Shown here one piece after another: positions 1 through 7,902 of a DNA stretch of 64,000 bases. The stretch covers positions 1 through 64,000 of the forward strand of contig NZ_JABSNU010000002.1 in the NCBI RefSeq assembly GCF_013266735.1, in the 5' to 3' direction. Numbering within the stretch: position 1 is the stretch's first letter; each line of letters begins with the position of its first letter. The stretch comes from Pedobacter foliorum. Lineage in GTDB: Bacteria > Bacteroidota > Bacteroidia > Sphingobacteriales > Sphingobacteriaceae. Both the position numbers and the translations under genes were made by a program. A model generated the notes under the pieces. It did no database searches and was not told the DNA's origin. It worked only from the letters and a program-made list of their open reading frames with translations.

Positions 1-27
1 ATGCAAAGGTCAAAGCTTTCAGAGCAA

Positions 28-215
28 CTTCTAGAGGGGTAAGAGATGTCAAATTCTTTCTGTTCAGACTTTCTAAAATCTATGCTTAAAGTTTCATGCC
101 CCCAAGAATTCCGCTTGATCCCTTCTAGAGGGGTAAGAGATGTCAAATTCTTTCTGTTCAGACTTTCTAAAATCTATGCTTAAAGTTTCATGCCCCCAAG
201 AATTCCGCTTGATCC
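28..215. repeat. 94-bp tandem direct repeat, two copies
   Basis: Two adjacent copies, 28-121 and 122-215, appear identical base for base and abut with no spacer. They lie just past the tRNA-His terminator (the tRNA is on the minus strand). I see no convincing gene in them; a short open frame running through the second copy into the tRNA is not credible. Too long and too few for a CRISPR array. Confidence 0.9.
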
Positions 216-228
216 GTTACAAGAGCAT

Positions 229-267
229 AAAAAAGGGGAAAAGTATCTTTAAAAGACTCTTTTCCCC
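229..267 (-). terminator. Rho-independent terminator of tRNA-His
   Basis: Read on the minus strand, a GGGGAAAAG/CTTTTCCCC stem (arms 259-267 and 235-243) is followed by a run of T. It lies just downstream of the tRNA 3' end, as expected for a monocistronic tRNA. Confidence 0.8.
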
Positions 268-274
268 AGCTACG

Positions 275-349
275 GGTGGAATATGGGGCTCGAACCCACG
301 ACCCTCGGTACCACAAACCGATGCTCTAACCAACTGAGCTAAAACCACC
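275..349 (-). tRNA. tRNA-His (anticodon GTG)
   Basis: The minus strand folds as a tRNA: a GCTC/GAGC D stem, a perfect 5-bp anticodon stem TCGGT/ACCGA holding the loop TTGTGGT (anticodon GTG), and a T stem GTGGG/CCCAT with loop TTCGAGC. A G lies one base before the first acceptor pair and faces a C discriminator, the tRNA-His hallmark. The acceptor stem has T-T oppositions at pairs 5:68 and 6:67. CCA is not encoded. Confidence 0.9.
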
Positions 350-366
350 ATGTGTTTTCAACGGTA

Positions 367-397
367 CAAAAGTACGATTTAAAATATTTTATTCAAA
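367..397 (-). promoter_or_regulatory. Bacteroidetes-type promoter of tRNA-His
   Basis: On the minus strand, TTTG (394-397), 19 bases, then TACTTTTG (367-374), matching the TTTG / TAnnTTTG primary sigma consensus. The -7 box lies 17 bases before the tRNA 5' end. Confidence 0.65.
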
Positions 398-486
398 TCT
401 TTTTTCAGTTAGATTAAATCTTTTTTTTAATCCTTTAAATCTCAGTCGATTAATTTTTACTGTAAATATAAAAAGTACCCTAAAAA

Positions 487-516
487 TTGCTTTTATACCT
501 TAAAAAGCTAGATTTG
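487..516 (+). promoter_or_regulatory. Bacteroidetes-type promoter of rnhA
   Basis: TTG (487-489), 19 bases, then TAGATTTG (509-516). The expected transcription start, six to seven bases on, falls within about three bases of the ATG at 525, so the mRNA may be nearly leaderless. Confidence 0.55.
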
Positions 517-524
517 CCTAACAT

Positions 525-998
525 ATGATTGAACTTTATACCGACGGAGCAGCTAGCGGAAACCCAGGGCCGGGTGGATACGGAGTGATTTTACGCTCAG
601 GTTCCCATTATAAGGAATTGAGTGCAGGATTCCGTTTAACTACAAATAACAGAATGGAATTGCTGGCTGTTATAGTAGGCTTAAATGCACTAAAAAGTCC
701 AGGGCAAGAAATCACTGTATTTTCAGATTCAAAATACGTGATCGATTCAGTAGAAAAGAAATGGGTATTCGGTTGGGTGAAAACTGGATTTAAAGGCAAA
801 AAGAATAAAGACCTTTGGATGCGCTTTCTTAACGTGTACAAACTACACCATGTTAAGTTTGTTTGGATAAAAGGGCACAATAATCACCCTGAAAATGAAC
901 GTTGCGACGAGCTGGCAGTTGCAGCATCTAAAAACAGAAGCGCATTGGGCGTTGATACAGAATTTGAAATGGAGAAGAGCAAATCCTCTTTATTATAA
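525..998 (+). CDS. rnhA: Ribonuclease HI
   Basis: Cytoplasmic endonuclease that cuts the RNA strand of RNA-DNA hybrids, for example R-loops and primer remnants. At 157 aa it is the normal size for bacterial RNase HI. The four metal-binding acidic residues are present: D7 in IELYTDGAASGNPGPGG, E45 in NNRMEL, D68 in FSDSKYVIDS and D128 in NERCDELA, with the usual histidine at H118 in KGHNNHPEN. The C-terminal tail after about residue 140 is Ser/Glu-rich and probably flexible. It stands alone, with its own promoter directly in front of the start codon. Confidence 0.95.
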   Translation: MIELYTDGAASGNPGPGGYGVILRSGSHYKELSAGFRLTTNNRMELLAVIVGLNALKSPGQEITVFSDSKYVIDSVEKKWVFGWVKTGFKGKKNKDLWMRFLNVYKLHHVKFVWIKGHNNHPENERCDELAVAASKNRSALGVDTEFEMEKSKSSLL

Positions 999-1265
999 GC
1001 ATAGCCTGTTTTTTACTGGTAATATTGTCCATGATTTAACAAAATAAGTCCATTTTTAGAGCTTATATAAAACACGATTTTTAGTAACCAAAATATTTCG
1101 ATTCATTAGTAAAAGGAAAAACTTCAATAATAACTATATTGTTGGCGTCTTTTTACAAAATAAATAGCGACTAAACTTTTAGCTTAATTAGTATGGACGA
1201 AGTATTTTTGAGTGATAGAATAACAAATGTAACCTATATAATTTTCAAACTTTAATTAACCAAAC

Positions 1266-2147
1266 ATGAATTTATTAAAAAATAGATTTGCCTTAAAACT
1301 ACAATTTGCTGTTGTTTTAGTGGCTGGTCTGGCGGCCTGTAAAAGTGTAAAGACAGGTGGATCTAGTGCTTCTGTTAAATACGCTGAAGCAAAATTGGGC
1401 TGGGAACTTGGTTCTCAAGCTTACACTTTCAGATTATTCACTTTTGCTGAAGCAGTTAAAAAGATAGATAGCTGTAACCTAAGATATGTTGAAGCTTTCC
1501 CTGGTCAAAAAATAGGTGGTGGTATAGAAGGAACAATGGGTCCAGATATGGACGACGCTAAAAGAAAAGCTGTTTTAGCCAAACTTAAAGAAAGTAATGT
1601 GAAAGTTGTAGCATTTGGTGTTACAGGTGCTAACAGCGAAGCTGAATGGGTTAAATTGTTCGAATTCTGTAAAGCAATGGGTATTCATACCATTACTTCT
1701 GAACCGAATGAGAAAGACTTGCAAATGATTTCAGATTTATGCGATAAATATCAAATCAATGTTGCTATTCACAATCACCCTGAGCCTTCTCATTACTGGA
1801 ATCCTGATATCGTGTTAAACGCTATCAAAGGAAAAAGCAAACGCTTAGGTGCATGTGCTGATATAGGTCATTGGGTGCGTTCTGGATTAGATCCAGTTGC
1901 ATGTTTGAAAAAACTTGACGGACACGTATTGCACTCGCACATGAAAGATCTTCATGAAAAAGGTAAAGGTGGACATGATGTACATTGGGGAGAAGGTGTT
2001 TCTAACATCCCTGCAGTTATCGCAGAATTAAAAAGACAAAACTTTAAAGGAGCAATCTCAGCTGAGTACGAATACAACTGGGAAAGCAATAGTGCTGATG
2101 TAGCTGCAAGTGTAGTTAACTTCCGTAATCTTGTATCTAAATTGTAA
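1266..2147 (+). CDS. Sugar phosphate isomerase/epimerase-like lipoprotein (xylose isomerase-like TIM barrel)
   Basis: 293 aa. A signal peptide ends in the lipobox LAAC with lipidation at C25, so the enzyme is placed on a membrane outside the cytoplasm. The rest fits the AP-endonuclease-2 / xylose isomerase-like TIM barrel: LGWELGSQAYTFR at the first strand, and likely metal or catalytic residues in IHNHPEP, ADIGHW, LHSHMKD and SAEYEYN. The family isomerises or epimerises sugars; the substrate cannot be told here. The next gene starts 12 bases downstream and encodes a sugar-dehydrogenase-like protein with cytochrome c, so both probably act on the same carbohydrate in the periplasm. Confidence 0.8.
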   Translation: MNLLKNRFALKLQFAVVLVAGLAACKSVKTGGSSASVKYAEAKLGWELGSQAYTFRLFTFAEAVKKIDSCNLRYVEAFPGQKIGGGIEGTMGPDMDDAKRKAVLAKLKESNVKVVAFGVTGANSEAEWVKLFEFCKAMGIHTITSEPNEKDLQMISDLCDKYQINVAIHNHPEPSHYWNPDIVLNAIKGKSKRLGACADIGHWVRSGLDPVACLKKLDGHVLHSHMKDLHEKGKGGHDVHWGEGVSNIPAVIAELKRQNFKGAISAEYEYNWESNSADVAASVVNFRNLVSKL

Positions 2148-2159
2148 TAAGCAATAAAC

Positions 2160-4847
2160 ATGATAAAATTGTCATTATTGAAACCAATAACAGCACTGTC
2201 GCTGTTATTGGTTTCTTCATATATAGCAAACGCACAATCGCCGGAAAAACCCGATGAGAATAGGTTTACCAAAGTTGTGCTTCAACAAAAATTAGAAGAG
2301 CCAATGCAATTCCAAATCCTCGATGGAGGTAAGGTTTTGTATGCAGAGCGCAAAGGAAAATTAAAAATATACGATCCTGCAACCAATAAAATGGATGTAA
2401 TAGCTGATTTTACCGTTAGTAGAGAGTATGTAAGTAAAACTGGTGAACGTTCTGAAGGTGAAGATGGATTGCAGGGAGTTATCCTTGATCCTAATTACGC
2501 TAAAAACAAATGGATCTACATTTTCTATTCTCCTAAAGATGTTTCGGTAAACAGACTGTCTAGATTTACTTGGGCAGGTGGTAAACTGAACATGGCTACA
2601 GAAAAGAAAGTATTAGATGTAGTGGTGCAACGCGAAGAATGCTGTCACGTAGGTGGCGGTATGTTATTCGATAAGGACAACAACTTGTACCTAAGTACCG
2701 GTGATAATACCTTTTCAAGATCATCAGATGGTTTTACACCAACTGATGAACGTCCGGGAGAGGCTCCCCGTGATGCTCAGAAATCATCTGGTAACACCAA
2801 TGATTTAAGAGGTAAGATTTTACGTATCCACCCAGAACCAAACGGTTCATATACCATTCCTGAGGGTAACTTATTCCCTAAAGGAACGGCAAATGCCCGT
2901 CCTGAGATTTATACCATGGGTAATAGAAATCCTTGGAGATTAGCCATTGATAGTCATACAGGTTGGTTGTATTGGGGTGAGGTAGGTCCGGATGGCTCAA
3001 ATTCTTCAGAATCAAGAGGTCCAAGATCTTACGATGAGTTTAATGTGGCCAAAAAATCGGGTAACTATGGTTGGCCTTACTTTATAGGAAACAACCAGGC
3101 ATATCGCCAATATGATTTTGCGACTAAGAAATCTGGCGAGCTTTATGATGTGCTTAAACCGGTAAACAATTCGCCTAATAATACAGGATTAAAAGTATTG
3201 CCACCTGCAGAATCAGCTATGATCTGGTATCCTTACGCAGCTAGCGAAGAGTTCCCGGTAATGGGAAGCGGTGGTAGAAGTGCTGTAGGCGGTCCGGTAT
3301 TTCATAAATCTGATTTTACCAATGCTAAATACTTATTCCCTGCTTATTACGAAGGTAAATGGTTAATCACTGACTGGGTACGTGGTTGGATATTGGCGGT
3401 AACTCTTGATGAGAATGGCATGTACAAGTCTATGGAGCGTTTCTTGCCTGAACTTACTTTAAGAGGGGCTATTGATATGAAATTCGGTCCAGATGGTAGT
3501 TTATATGTACTTGAATATGGTAACGGATACTTTAAAGACAATCCTGAAGCTGAGCTTATCAAAATTGAATTCAATGGTGGTAATCGTAAACCTCAGGTAC
3601 AGGCTACTGCAAATAAAACTGCAGGTGCTTTACCTTTAAAAGTGAAGTTGTCTTCAGAAGGTACAACTGATAGTGATGGCGATGCATTAAAATACGAATG
3701 GAAAATCACCAAAGGTGGAGTGTTAAAACAAACGTTTAAAACTGCAAATCCTGAAGTACAACTTACAGCAGCAGGTGTTTACAAAGCTACACTTACTGTT
3801 ACCGATCCACATGGCGCTAAAAACAGCAAATCTGTTGATTTAGTAGCAGGAAACGCAACTCCTGTGGTTAAATTTAACTTTACAAAAGGAAACTCAAGCT
3901 TCTATTTCCCGGCTAGCATTATCAATTATGCAGTTAGTGTTACAGATAAAGAGGATGGAAGCCTTGCCGATAAAAGAATACCGGCTTCTCAGGTTTCTGT
4001 AGCCATCAACTATTTGTCTGAAGGATACGACATGACAGTTGTAGCGCAAAACCAAAATCAGTTTGATGTTTCTGCTCAGTATGCTAAAGCGAAAGCATTA
4101 ATCAAAAAAAGTGATTGTAATGCTTGTCATGCTGTAGATACTAAATCTTTAGGCCCATCATTTACTGATGTAGCTTTAAAGTATAAAGGAGATAAAACTG
4201 CAGAAGGAAAGCTTACCAAAAAAGTGATTGATGGTGGTTCAGGTGTTTGGGGCGATGCAATGATGCCAGCGCACTCATCAATGTCTACTGCTGAGGTAAA
4301 CTCTATCGTTAAATATGTGTTGAGCTTTAGCGAAAAGAAAACTGCTCAGAAATCGTTACCGGTTACAGGTTCTTACACTACAAATGTTGAGCCTGATCAA
4401 CCTAACAAAGGAAGCTTTATTTTCAGAGCTGCATATAAAGATCATGGAACTAAACTTGCTCCGGCACAGTTTGGAGAAGATGTTGTTGTATTGCGTCATC
4501 CTTATGTGTTAGTTAATAATACTGATAACTCAAGTGAAATTAGCTTTAACGACAATAAATCTGTTGCTATAGCTAAGAGTAAAGGTGCTTATTTACAACT
4601 TAACAAAGTTGATTTAACAGATATTAAACAGATTGAATTTGTTGGTTCAGATAAAGTATCGGCAGGTAAAATTGAAATTCGTATAGATTCACCGGAAGGA
4701 AAGCTTATCGGACAGTCATCTGTTAAGGAAAACGGTAGTTTAAATACCGTTGCAAATATTGAAGCGCTTAAGGGTAAATACAATGTTTACTTTGTGTTTA
4801 CGGAGCCTTCGGCTCGCTTAAAGGCGATTAGCATGAAAAATCTTTAA
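2160..4847 (+). CDS. Secreted sugar dehydrogenase-like propeller with PKD and cytochrome c domains
   Basis: 895 aa with a type I signal peptide (cleavage near YIANAQ). Domains in order: a glucose/sorbosone dehydrogenase-type beta propeller (about 35-470, with GEDGLQGVILDPNY, CCHVGGGMLF and GNRNPWRLAIDS); a PKD domain (about 480-570, TDSDGDALKYEW); a c-type cytochrome with CNACH at 653-657 and candidate sixth ligands M701/M702; and a C-terminal beta domain resembling a carbohydrate-binding module (about 750-895). Relatives in Bacteroidetes often carry a ThuA domain, absent here. The covalent haem suggests electrons leave the oxidised sugar through the attached cytochrome. Substrate unknown. 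Follows the epimerase gene by 12 bases and ends at a strong terminator. Confidence 0.82.
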   Translation: MIKLSLLKPITALSLLLVSSYIANAQSPEKPDENRFTKVVLQQKLEEPMQFQILDGGKVLYAERKGKLKIYDPATNKMDVIADFTVSREYVSKTGERSEGEDGLQGVILDPNYAKNKWIYIFYSPKDVSVNRLSRFTWAGGKLNMATEKKVLDVVVQREECCHVGGGMLFDKDNNLYLSTGDNTFSRSSDGFTPTDERPGEAPRDAQKSSGNTNDLRGKILRIHPEPNGSYTIPEGNLFPKGTANARPEIYTMGNRNPWRLAIDSHTGWLYWGEVGPDGSNSSESRGPRSYDEFNVAKKSGNYGWPYFIGNNQAYRQYDFATKKSGELYDVLKPVNNSPNNTGLKVLPPAESAMIWYPYAASEEFPVMGSGGRSAVGGPVFHKSDFTNAKYLFPAYYEGKWLITDWVRGWILAVTLDENGMYKSMERFLPELTLRGAIDMKFGPDGSLYVLEYGNGYFKDNPEAELIKIEFNGGNRKPQVQATANKTAGALPLKVKLSSEGTTDSDGDALKYEWKITKGGVLKQTFKTANPEVQLTAAGVYKATLTVTDPHGAKNSKSVDLVAGNATPVVKFNFTKGNSSFYFPASIINYAVSVTDKEDGSLADKRIPASQVSVAINYLSEGYDMTVVAQNQNQFDVSAQYAKAKALIKKSDCNACHAVDTKSLGPSFTDVALKYKGDKTAEGKLTKKVIDGGSGVWGDAMMPAHSSMSTAEVNSIVKYVLSFSEKKTAQKSLPVTGSYTTNVEPDQPNKGSFIFRAAYKDHGTKLAPAQFGEDVVVLRHPYVLVNNTDNSSEISFNDNKSVAIAKSKGAYLQLNKVDLTDIKQIEFVGSDKVSAGKIEIRIDSPEGKLIGQSSVKENGSLNTVANIEALKGKYNVYFVFTEPSARLKAISMKNL

Positions 4848-4861
4848 ACAAGTTAAATTAA

Positions 4862-4907
4862 ATATTAAAAAGGTGGCTTACTATAAAGTAAGCCACCTTT
4901 TTAATAT
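4862..4907. terminator. Bidirectional terminator overlapping a stop codon
   Basis: A perfect inverted repeat, arms 4862-4881 and 4888-4907, loop TATAAA, flanked by A and T runs so it works on both strands. It separates two convergent genes, and the stop codon of the minus-strand gene (4901-4903) lies inside the stem. Confidence 0.9.
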
Positions 4908-5335
4908 ACCTTATTTATCACCTTACCACTCTGATCCAACACAACCTTACGTTCCTCAAGTAATTTCTTCAATTCAACTTTATAATAGAACTTTTTAGCT
5001 TCTTCATAACGATCTACATCATCAATTCTGAAACCTTTATAGCTTTGTTTTAGCGTATTAAATACTGCTGCTGGCAATTCCGAAGAGCGAAGCTCTTTCT
5101 TATGCTTTACAATTGCTCCTTTGTCATTTAACCAAACTTCATTATCCCTTCTGGCTACGTCAAATTCCACATTGTATAAGTCACCTTTGCGTTCCCATTC
5201 AACTCTGGTAGCTTTCGGAAACGATTTATTAAATGAATTTAATACAGTAGGAGGAACTTCACTGACAAGTAAATCCTGAGCATAAGTCAAACCAGAAATA
5301 AGCAAGCAGATTGCAAGTAGTAGTTTCTTTGTCAT
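4901..5335 (-). CDS. Secreted PepSY-like protein
   Basis: 144 aa with a signal peptide (cleavage near LTYAQ). The mature part has two related halves of the PepSY-like fold: PPTVLNSFNKSFPKATRVEWE then VEFDVARRDNEVWLNDKGAIV, and PAAVFNTLKQSYKGFRIDDVD then YYKVELKKLLEERKVVLDQSG. Small periplasmic proteins of this kind are common in Bacteroidetes and of unknown function. The gene stands alone. Upstream, the 9-base word TTATAACAA occurs twice (5360-5368 and 5378-5386). Confidence 0.75.
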   Translation of the reverse strand: MTKKLLLAICLLISGLTYAQDLLVSEVPPTVLNSFNKSFPKATRVEWERKGDLYNVEFDVARRDNEVWLNDKGAIVKHKKELRSSELPAAVFNTLKQSYKGFRIDDVDRYEEAKKFYYKVELKKLLEERKVVLDQSGKVINKVY

Positions 5336-5437
5336 AGTAAATTGAGTTAATGTTTTTATTTATAACAAGTGTTTTACTTATAACAAAGGAAAAAGGAAAA
5401 CCTCCTTAAAAAAATGAAAAAATAAAAAATAACTCAA

Positions 5438-5911
5438 TTACAGCTTTGCCATTTTTAAAGCGTTTATTTTATTGATGATCTGAATGTTAGATTCCTGTTC
5501 CGTACTAATCAATTCTTTAAGCGAAATGTTATCCAGCAACTGATCTACAGATAACTGGATCATTTGCCATAAAGAGCGTACAGAACAATCTACCGAGTTG
5601 GTACATAATTTCAGTGAACCAGAGTAATCTTCGCAAAACTTATTGCTATAAAGAGAACCGCCAAGCACCTTCATCACCTGATTAATATTGATCTCTTCGG
5701 CAGGTTTAGCCAAAATATAACCACCCTTATTACCGGGTGTACTATTTATATAACCGGCCAACCGAAGCGTACGTGTAAGCTTGGCCACATAGGCCGCAGA
5801 AAGTCCTTCTGCATCACTAATCATAGGAATGCTTGCTCCTTCTTTATCTCCATGTCGGGCTATGTGGAGTAGTATCCTTAAGCCATATTCTTCCTGAGCA
5901 GTGATTTTCAT
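5438..5911 (-). CDS. Rrf2-family regulator, likely Fe-S sensing, last gene of the suf operon
   Basis: 157 aa DNA-binding regulator of the IscR/NsrR/SufR group. N-terminal winged helix: ITAQEEYGLRILLHIA, then the recognition region GLSAAYVAKLTRTLRLAGYI and the wing NKGGYILAKP. Three cysteines, C93, C103 and C109, sit where the family binds an Fe-S cluster, with spacing looser than in IscR. It starts one base after the MIP18-family gene, so it is co-transcribed with the suf genes. I infer it represses the operon promoter according to cluster status; a dyad overlaps that promoter. Confidence 0.88.
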   Translation of the reverse strand: MKITAQEEYGLRILLHIARHGDKEGASIPMISDAEGLSAAYVAKLTRTLRLAGYINSTPGNKGGYILAKPAEEININQVMKVLGGSLYSNKFCEDYSGSLKLCTNSVDCSVRSLWQMIQLSVDQLLDNISLKELISTEQESNIQIINKINALKMAKL

Positions 5912-5912
5912 A

Positions 5913-6227
5913 TTACATCATTCCTAATTCGAACCGCGCTGTTTCCGACATCATGTCTCTATTCCACGCAGGTTCCCAGGTTACAATAACAATAACCTCA
6001 TTTACACCTTCAATTTGTTTTACCTTTTGCTCTACTTCCAAAGGGATAGATTGCGCAGCAGGACATCCCGGAGCAGTAAGCGTCATCACAATCTGTACAT
6101 TATTTAGCGGAGGCATTATCTCCGTTTCATAGATAAGCCCTAACTCATAAATACTTACAGGAATTTCCGGATCGTATATGGTTTGTAAACAATCAATCAC
6201 TTTCTGTTTCAATTCTTCTTTATCCAT
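5913..6227 (-). CDS. MIP18-family (DUF59) Fe-S assembly protein, SufT-like
   Basis: 104 aa from the chosen start at 6227, preceded by GAAGG. An upstream ATG at 6287 would extend it into sufE and is rejected. The domain is clear: IYDPEIPVSIYELGLIYE, then TLTAPGCPAAQSIP with the conserved cysteine, and TWEPAWNRDMMS near the end. The family helps mature Fe-S proteins. Sits between sufE (10-base gap) and the Rrf2 gene (1-base gap). Confidence 0.9.
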   Translation of the reverse strand: MDKEELKQKVIDCLQTIYDPEIPVSIYELGLIYETEIMPPLNNVQIVMTLTAPGCPAAQSIPLEVEQKVKQIEGVNEVIVIVTWEPAWNRDMMSETARFELGMM

Positions 6228-6237
6228 GACCTTCAAT

Positions 6238-6687
6238 TTATTTATGATCAGTTTTTTGACTGCCAATTGCCTGAAAGGCGATAGCATAGTTTTTCATTTG
6301 TTTTATCATTGAGAGCAAGCCATTAGATCGGGTTTGTGCCAAATGCGTCATCATACCAATCTCTCCTATAAAATCCAACCGGGCGTCAATAATTTCGGTA
6401 GGAGTATGGCCAGATAATACCTTTATGAGCATACTGATCAAGCCTTTCACAATTACCGCATCACTATCAGCTTTAAAGAACACGCGACCATCGTTGTAAG
6501 AAGCAACCAGCCATACCGTACTCTGGCAGCCCTTTATTTTATTTTCATCGAGCTTGTGTTCATCTTCAAGTACAGGCAACTTTTTGCCCATATCAATAAT
6601 GTACTCGTACTTATCTTCCCATGAATCAAACAGTGCAAAGTCCTCAATTATCTCTTTTTCTATCTCCAGTATCGGCTTAATATTCAT
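6238..6687 (-). CDS. sufE: Sulfur acceptor protein SufE
   Basis: 149 aa. Takes persulfide sulfur from SufS and passes it to the SufBCD scaffold. The acceptor cysteine is C54 in KGCQSTVWL; DSWEDKYEYIIDMGKKLP and the C-terminal LAQTRSNGLLSMI are typical of the family. Its ATG overlaps the sufS stop codon by one base (TAATG), indicating translational coupling. Confidence 0.95.
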   Translation of the reverse strand: MNIKPILEIEKEIIEDFALFDSWEDKYEYIIDMGKKLPVLEDEHKLDENKIKGCQSTVWLVASYNDGRVFFKADSDAVIVKGLISMLIKVLSGHTPTEIIDARLDFIGEIGMMTHLAQTRSNGLLSMIKQMKNYAIAFQAIGSQKTDHK

Positions 6688-7901
6688 TACGAAAGCATTT
6701 TTATGGTTTTATTTAAACCTGTAATCAGTGCGTCTATTTCTTCTTTTTGGTTGTAAAGAGCAAACGATGCTCTTATGGTACCCGGAATACCAAAGCGTGC
6801 CATTAAAGGTTGTGTGCAATGGTGCCCCGTTCTAACTGCAATTCCTTGATTATCCAGTAAAACTCCCACATCCTGAGGGTGTATATTCTTAATTATAAAA
6901 GATACCAGACTTACCTTTTCTTTGGCATTGCCGATGATGGTTAAACCCGGAATGGCTTGTAATTGAGCTGTAGCATAAGCAAGCAGTTCTTCTTCATGAG
7001 CTCTTATAGCAGGTTTCCCGGTTTCTTTAATGAAATCCAGAGCTGCGTTTAGTGCAATAGTATCTGCTATATTCGGTGTGCCCGCTTCATATTTATAAGG
7101 CAGGTCGTTATAGATGGTTTTTTCGAAAGTAACTTCCTTAATCATCTCTCCGCCGCCCTGAAAAACAGGCATAGCTTCCAGTAATTCTTTCTTGCCGTAA
7201 AGTACACCAACCCCTGTTGGCCCATATACTTTATGCCCAGAAAAAGCAAAAAAGTCGCAGTCCATTTCCTGTACATCTATATCAAGGTGTACGGCCGACT
7301 GTGCCCCATCTATTAGCACCTTAGCGCCAACCTGATGTGCCGCCAATATAATCTCTTTAACAGGATTTACGGTGCCTAATGAGTTGGAAACATGAACAAC
7401 AGAAACCAGTTTAGTTTTGTTACTAAGCAAAGCTTTATAAGCATCTATCAAAAGTTCGCCATCATCATTAACAGGAATAACTTTTAGAACAGCACCTTTT
7501 TCCTCACATAGTATTTGCCATGGAACAATGTTAGAATGATGCTCCATGCCCGAAATAATGATCTCATCACCAGTTCCTATGTTTTGTCTGCCCCAGGTGT
7601 AAGCAACCAGATTAACCCCTTCTGTAGTACCTCTGGTAAAGATAATCTCTTCTTCGTGCAAAGCACCTATAAACTCTTGTGCGGTACGACGGGTAGCTTC
7701 GTAAGCCATAGTAGCTTCTTCGGCAAGGGTATGGATGCCCCTGTGTATATTGGCGTTGTAATGGGTGTAATAATGGGTAAGCGCATCAATAACCACTTGC
7801 GGTTTTTGCGAAGTAGCCGCATTGTCAAAATACACCAAAGGCTTGCCCTTAACCATGCGGTTAAGTATCGGAAACTGCTGTCTGAGATCTAATATGCCCA
7901 T
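6687..7901 (-). CDS. sufS: Cysteine desulfurase SufS
   Basis: 404 aa, PLP-dependent, class V aminotransferase fold. Removes sulfur from cysteine as an enzyme-bound persulfide for Fe-S assembly. Landmarks: the substrate loop YFDNAATSQKP, H121 and H122 in GMEHHSNIVPW over the cofactor, the Schiff-base lysine K224 in FSGHKVYGPTG, and the persulfide cysteine C362 in RTGHHCTQPL. Its start is one base after the sufD stop; its stop overlaps sufE. Confidence 0.96.
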   Translation of the reverse strand: MGILDLRQQFPILNRMVKGKPLVYFDNAATSQKPQVVIDALTHYYTHYNANIHRGIHTLAEEATMAYEATRRTAQEFIGALHEEEIIFTRGTTEGVNLVAYTWGRQNIGTGDEIIISGMEHHSNIVPWQILCEEKGAVLKVIPVNDDGELLIDAYKALLSNKTKLVSVVHVSNSLGTVNPVKEIILAAHQVGAKVLIDGAQSAVHLDIDVQEMDCDFFAFSGHKVYGPTGVGVLYGKKELLEAMPVFQGGGEMIKEVTFEKTIYNDLPYKYEAGTPNIADTIALNAALDFIKETGKPAIRAHEEELLAYATAQLQAIPGLTIIGNAKEKVSLVSFIIKNIHPQDVGVLLDNQGIAVRTGHHCTQPLMARFGIPGTIRASFALYNQKEEIDALITGLNKTIKMLS

Positions 7902-7902
7902 G

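Noticed and set aside
28..215. CRISPR or phage attachment site
   Set aside because: Only two abutting 94-bp units with no spacers; the unit contains no part of the tRNA 3' end and no integrase gene is in view.
140..337. 65-codon open frame starting in the tandem repeat
   Set aside because: It runs through the second repeat copy, the tRNA terminator and the antisense of tRNA-His, with no recognisable protein features.
5360..5386. Operator made of two TTATAACAA words before the PepSY-like gene
   Set aside because: Two AT-rich 9-mers 18 bases apart are weak evidence in such AT-rich DNA; mentioned with the gene only.
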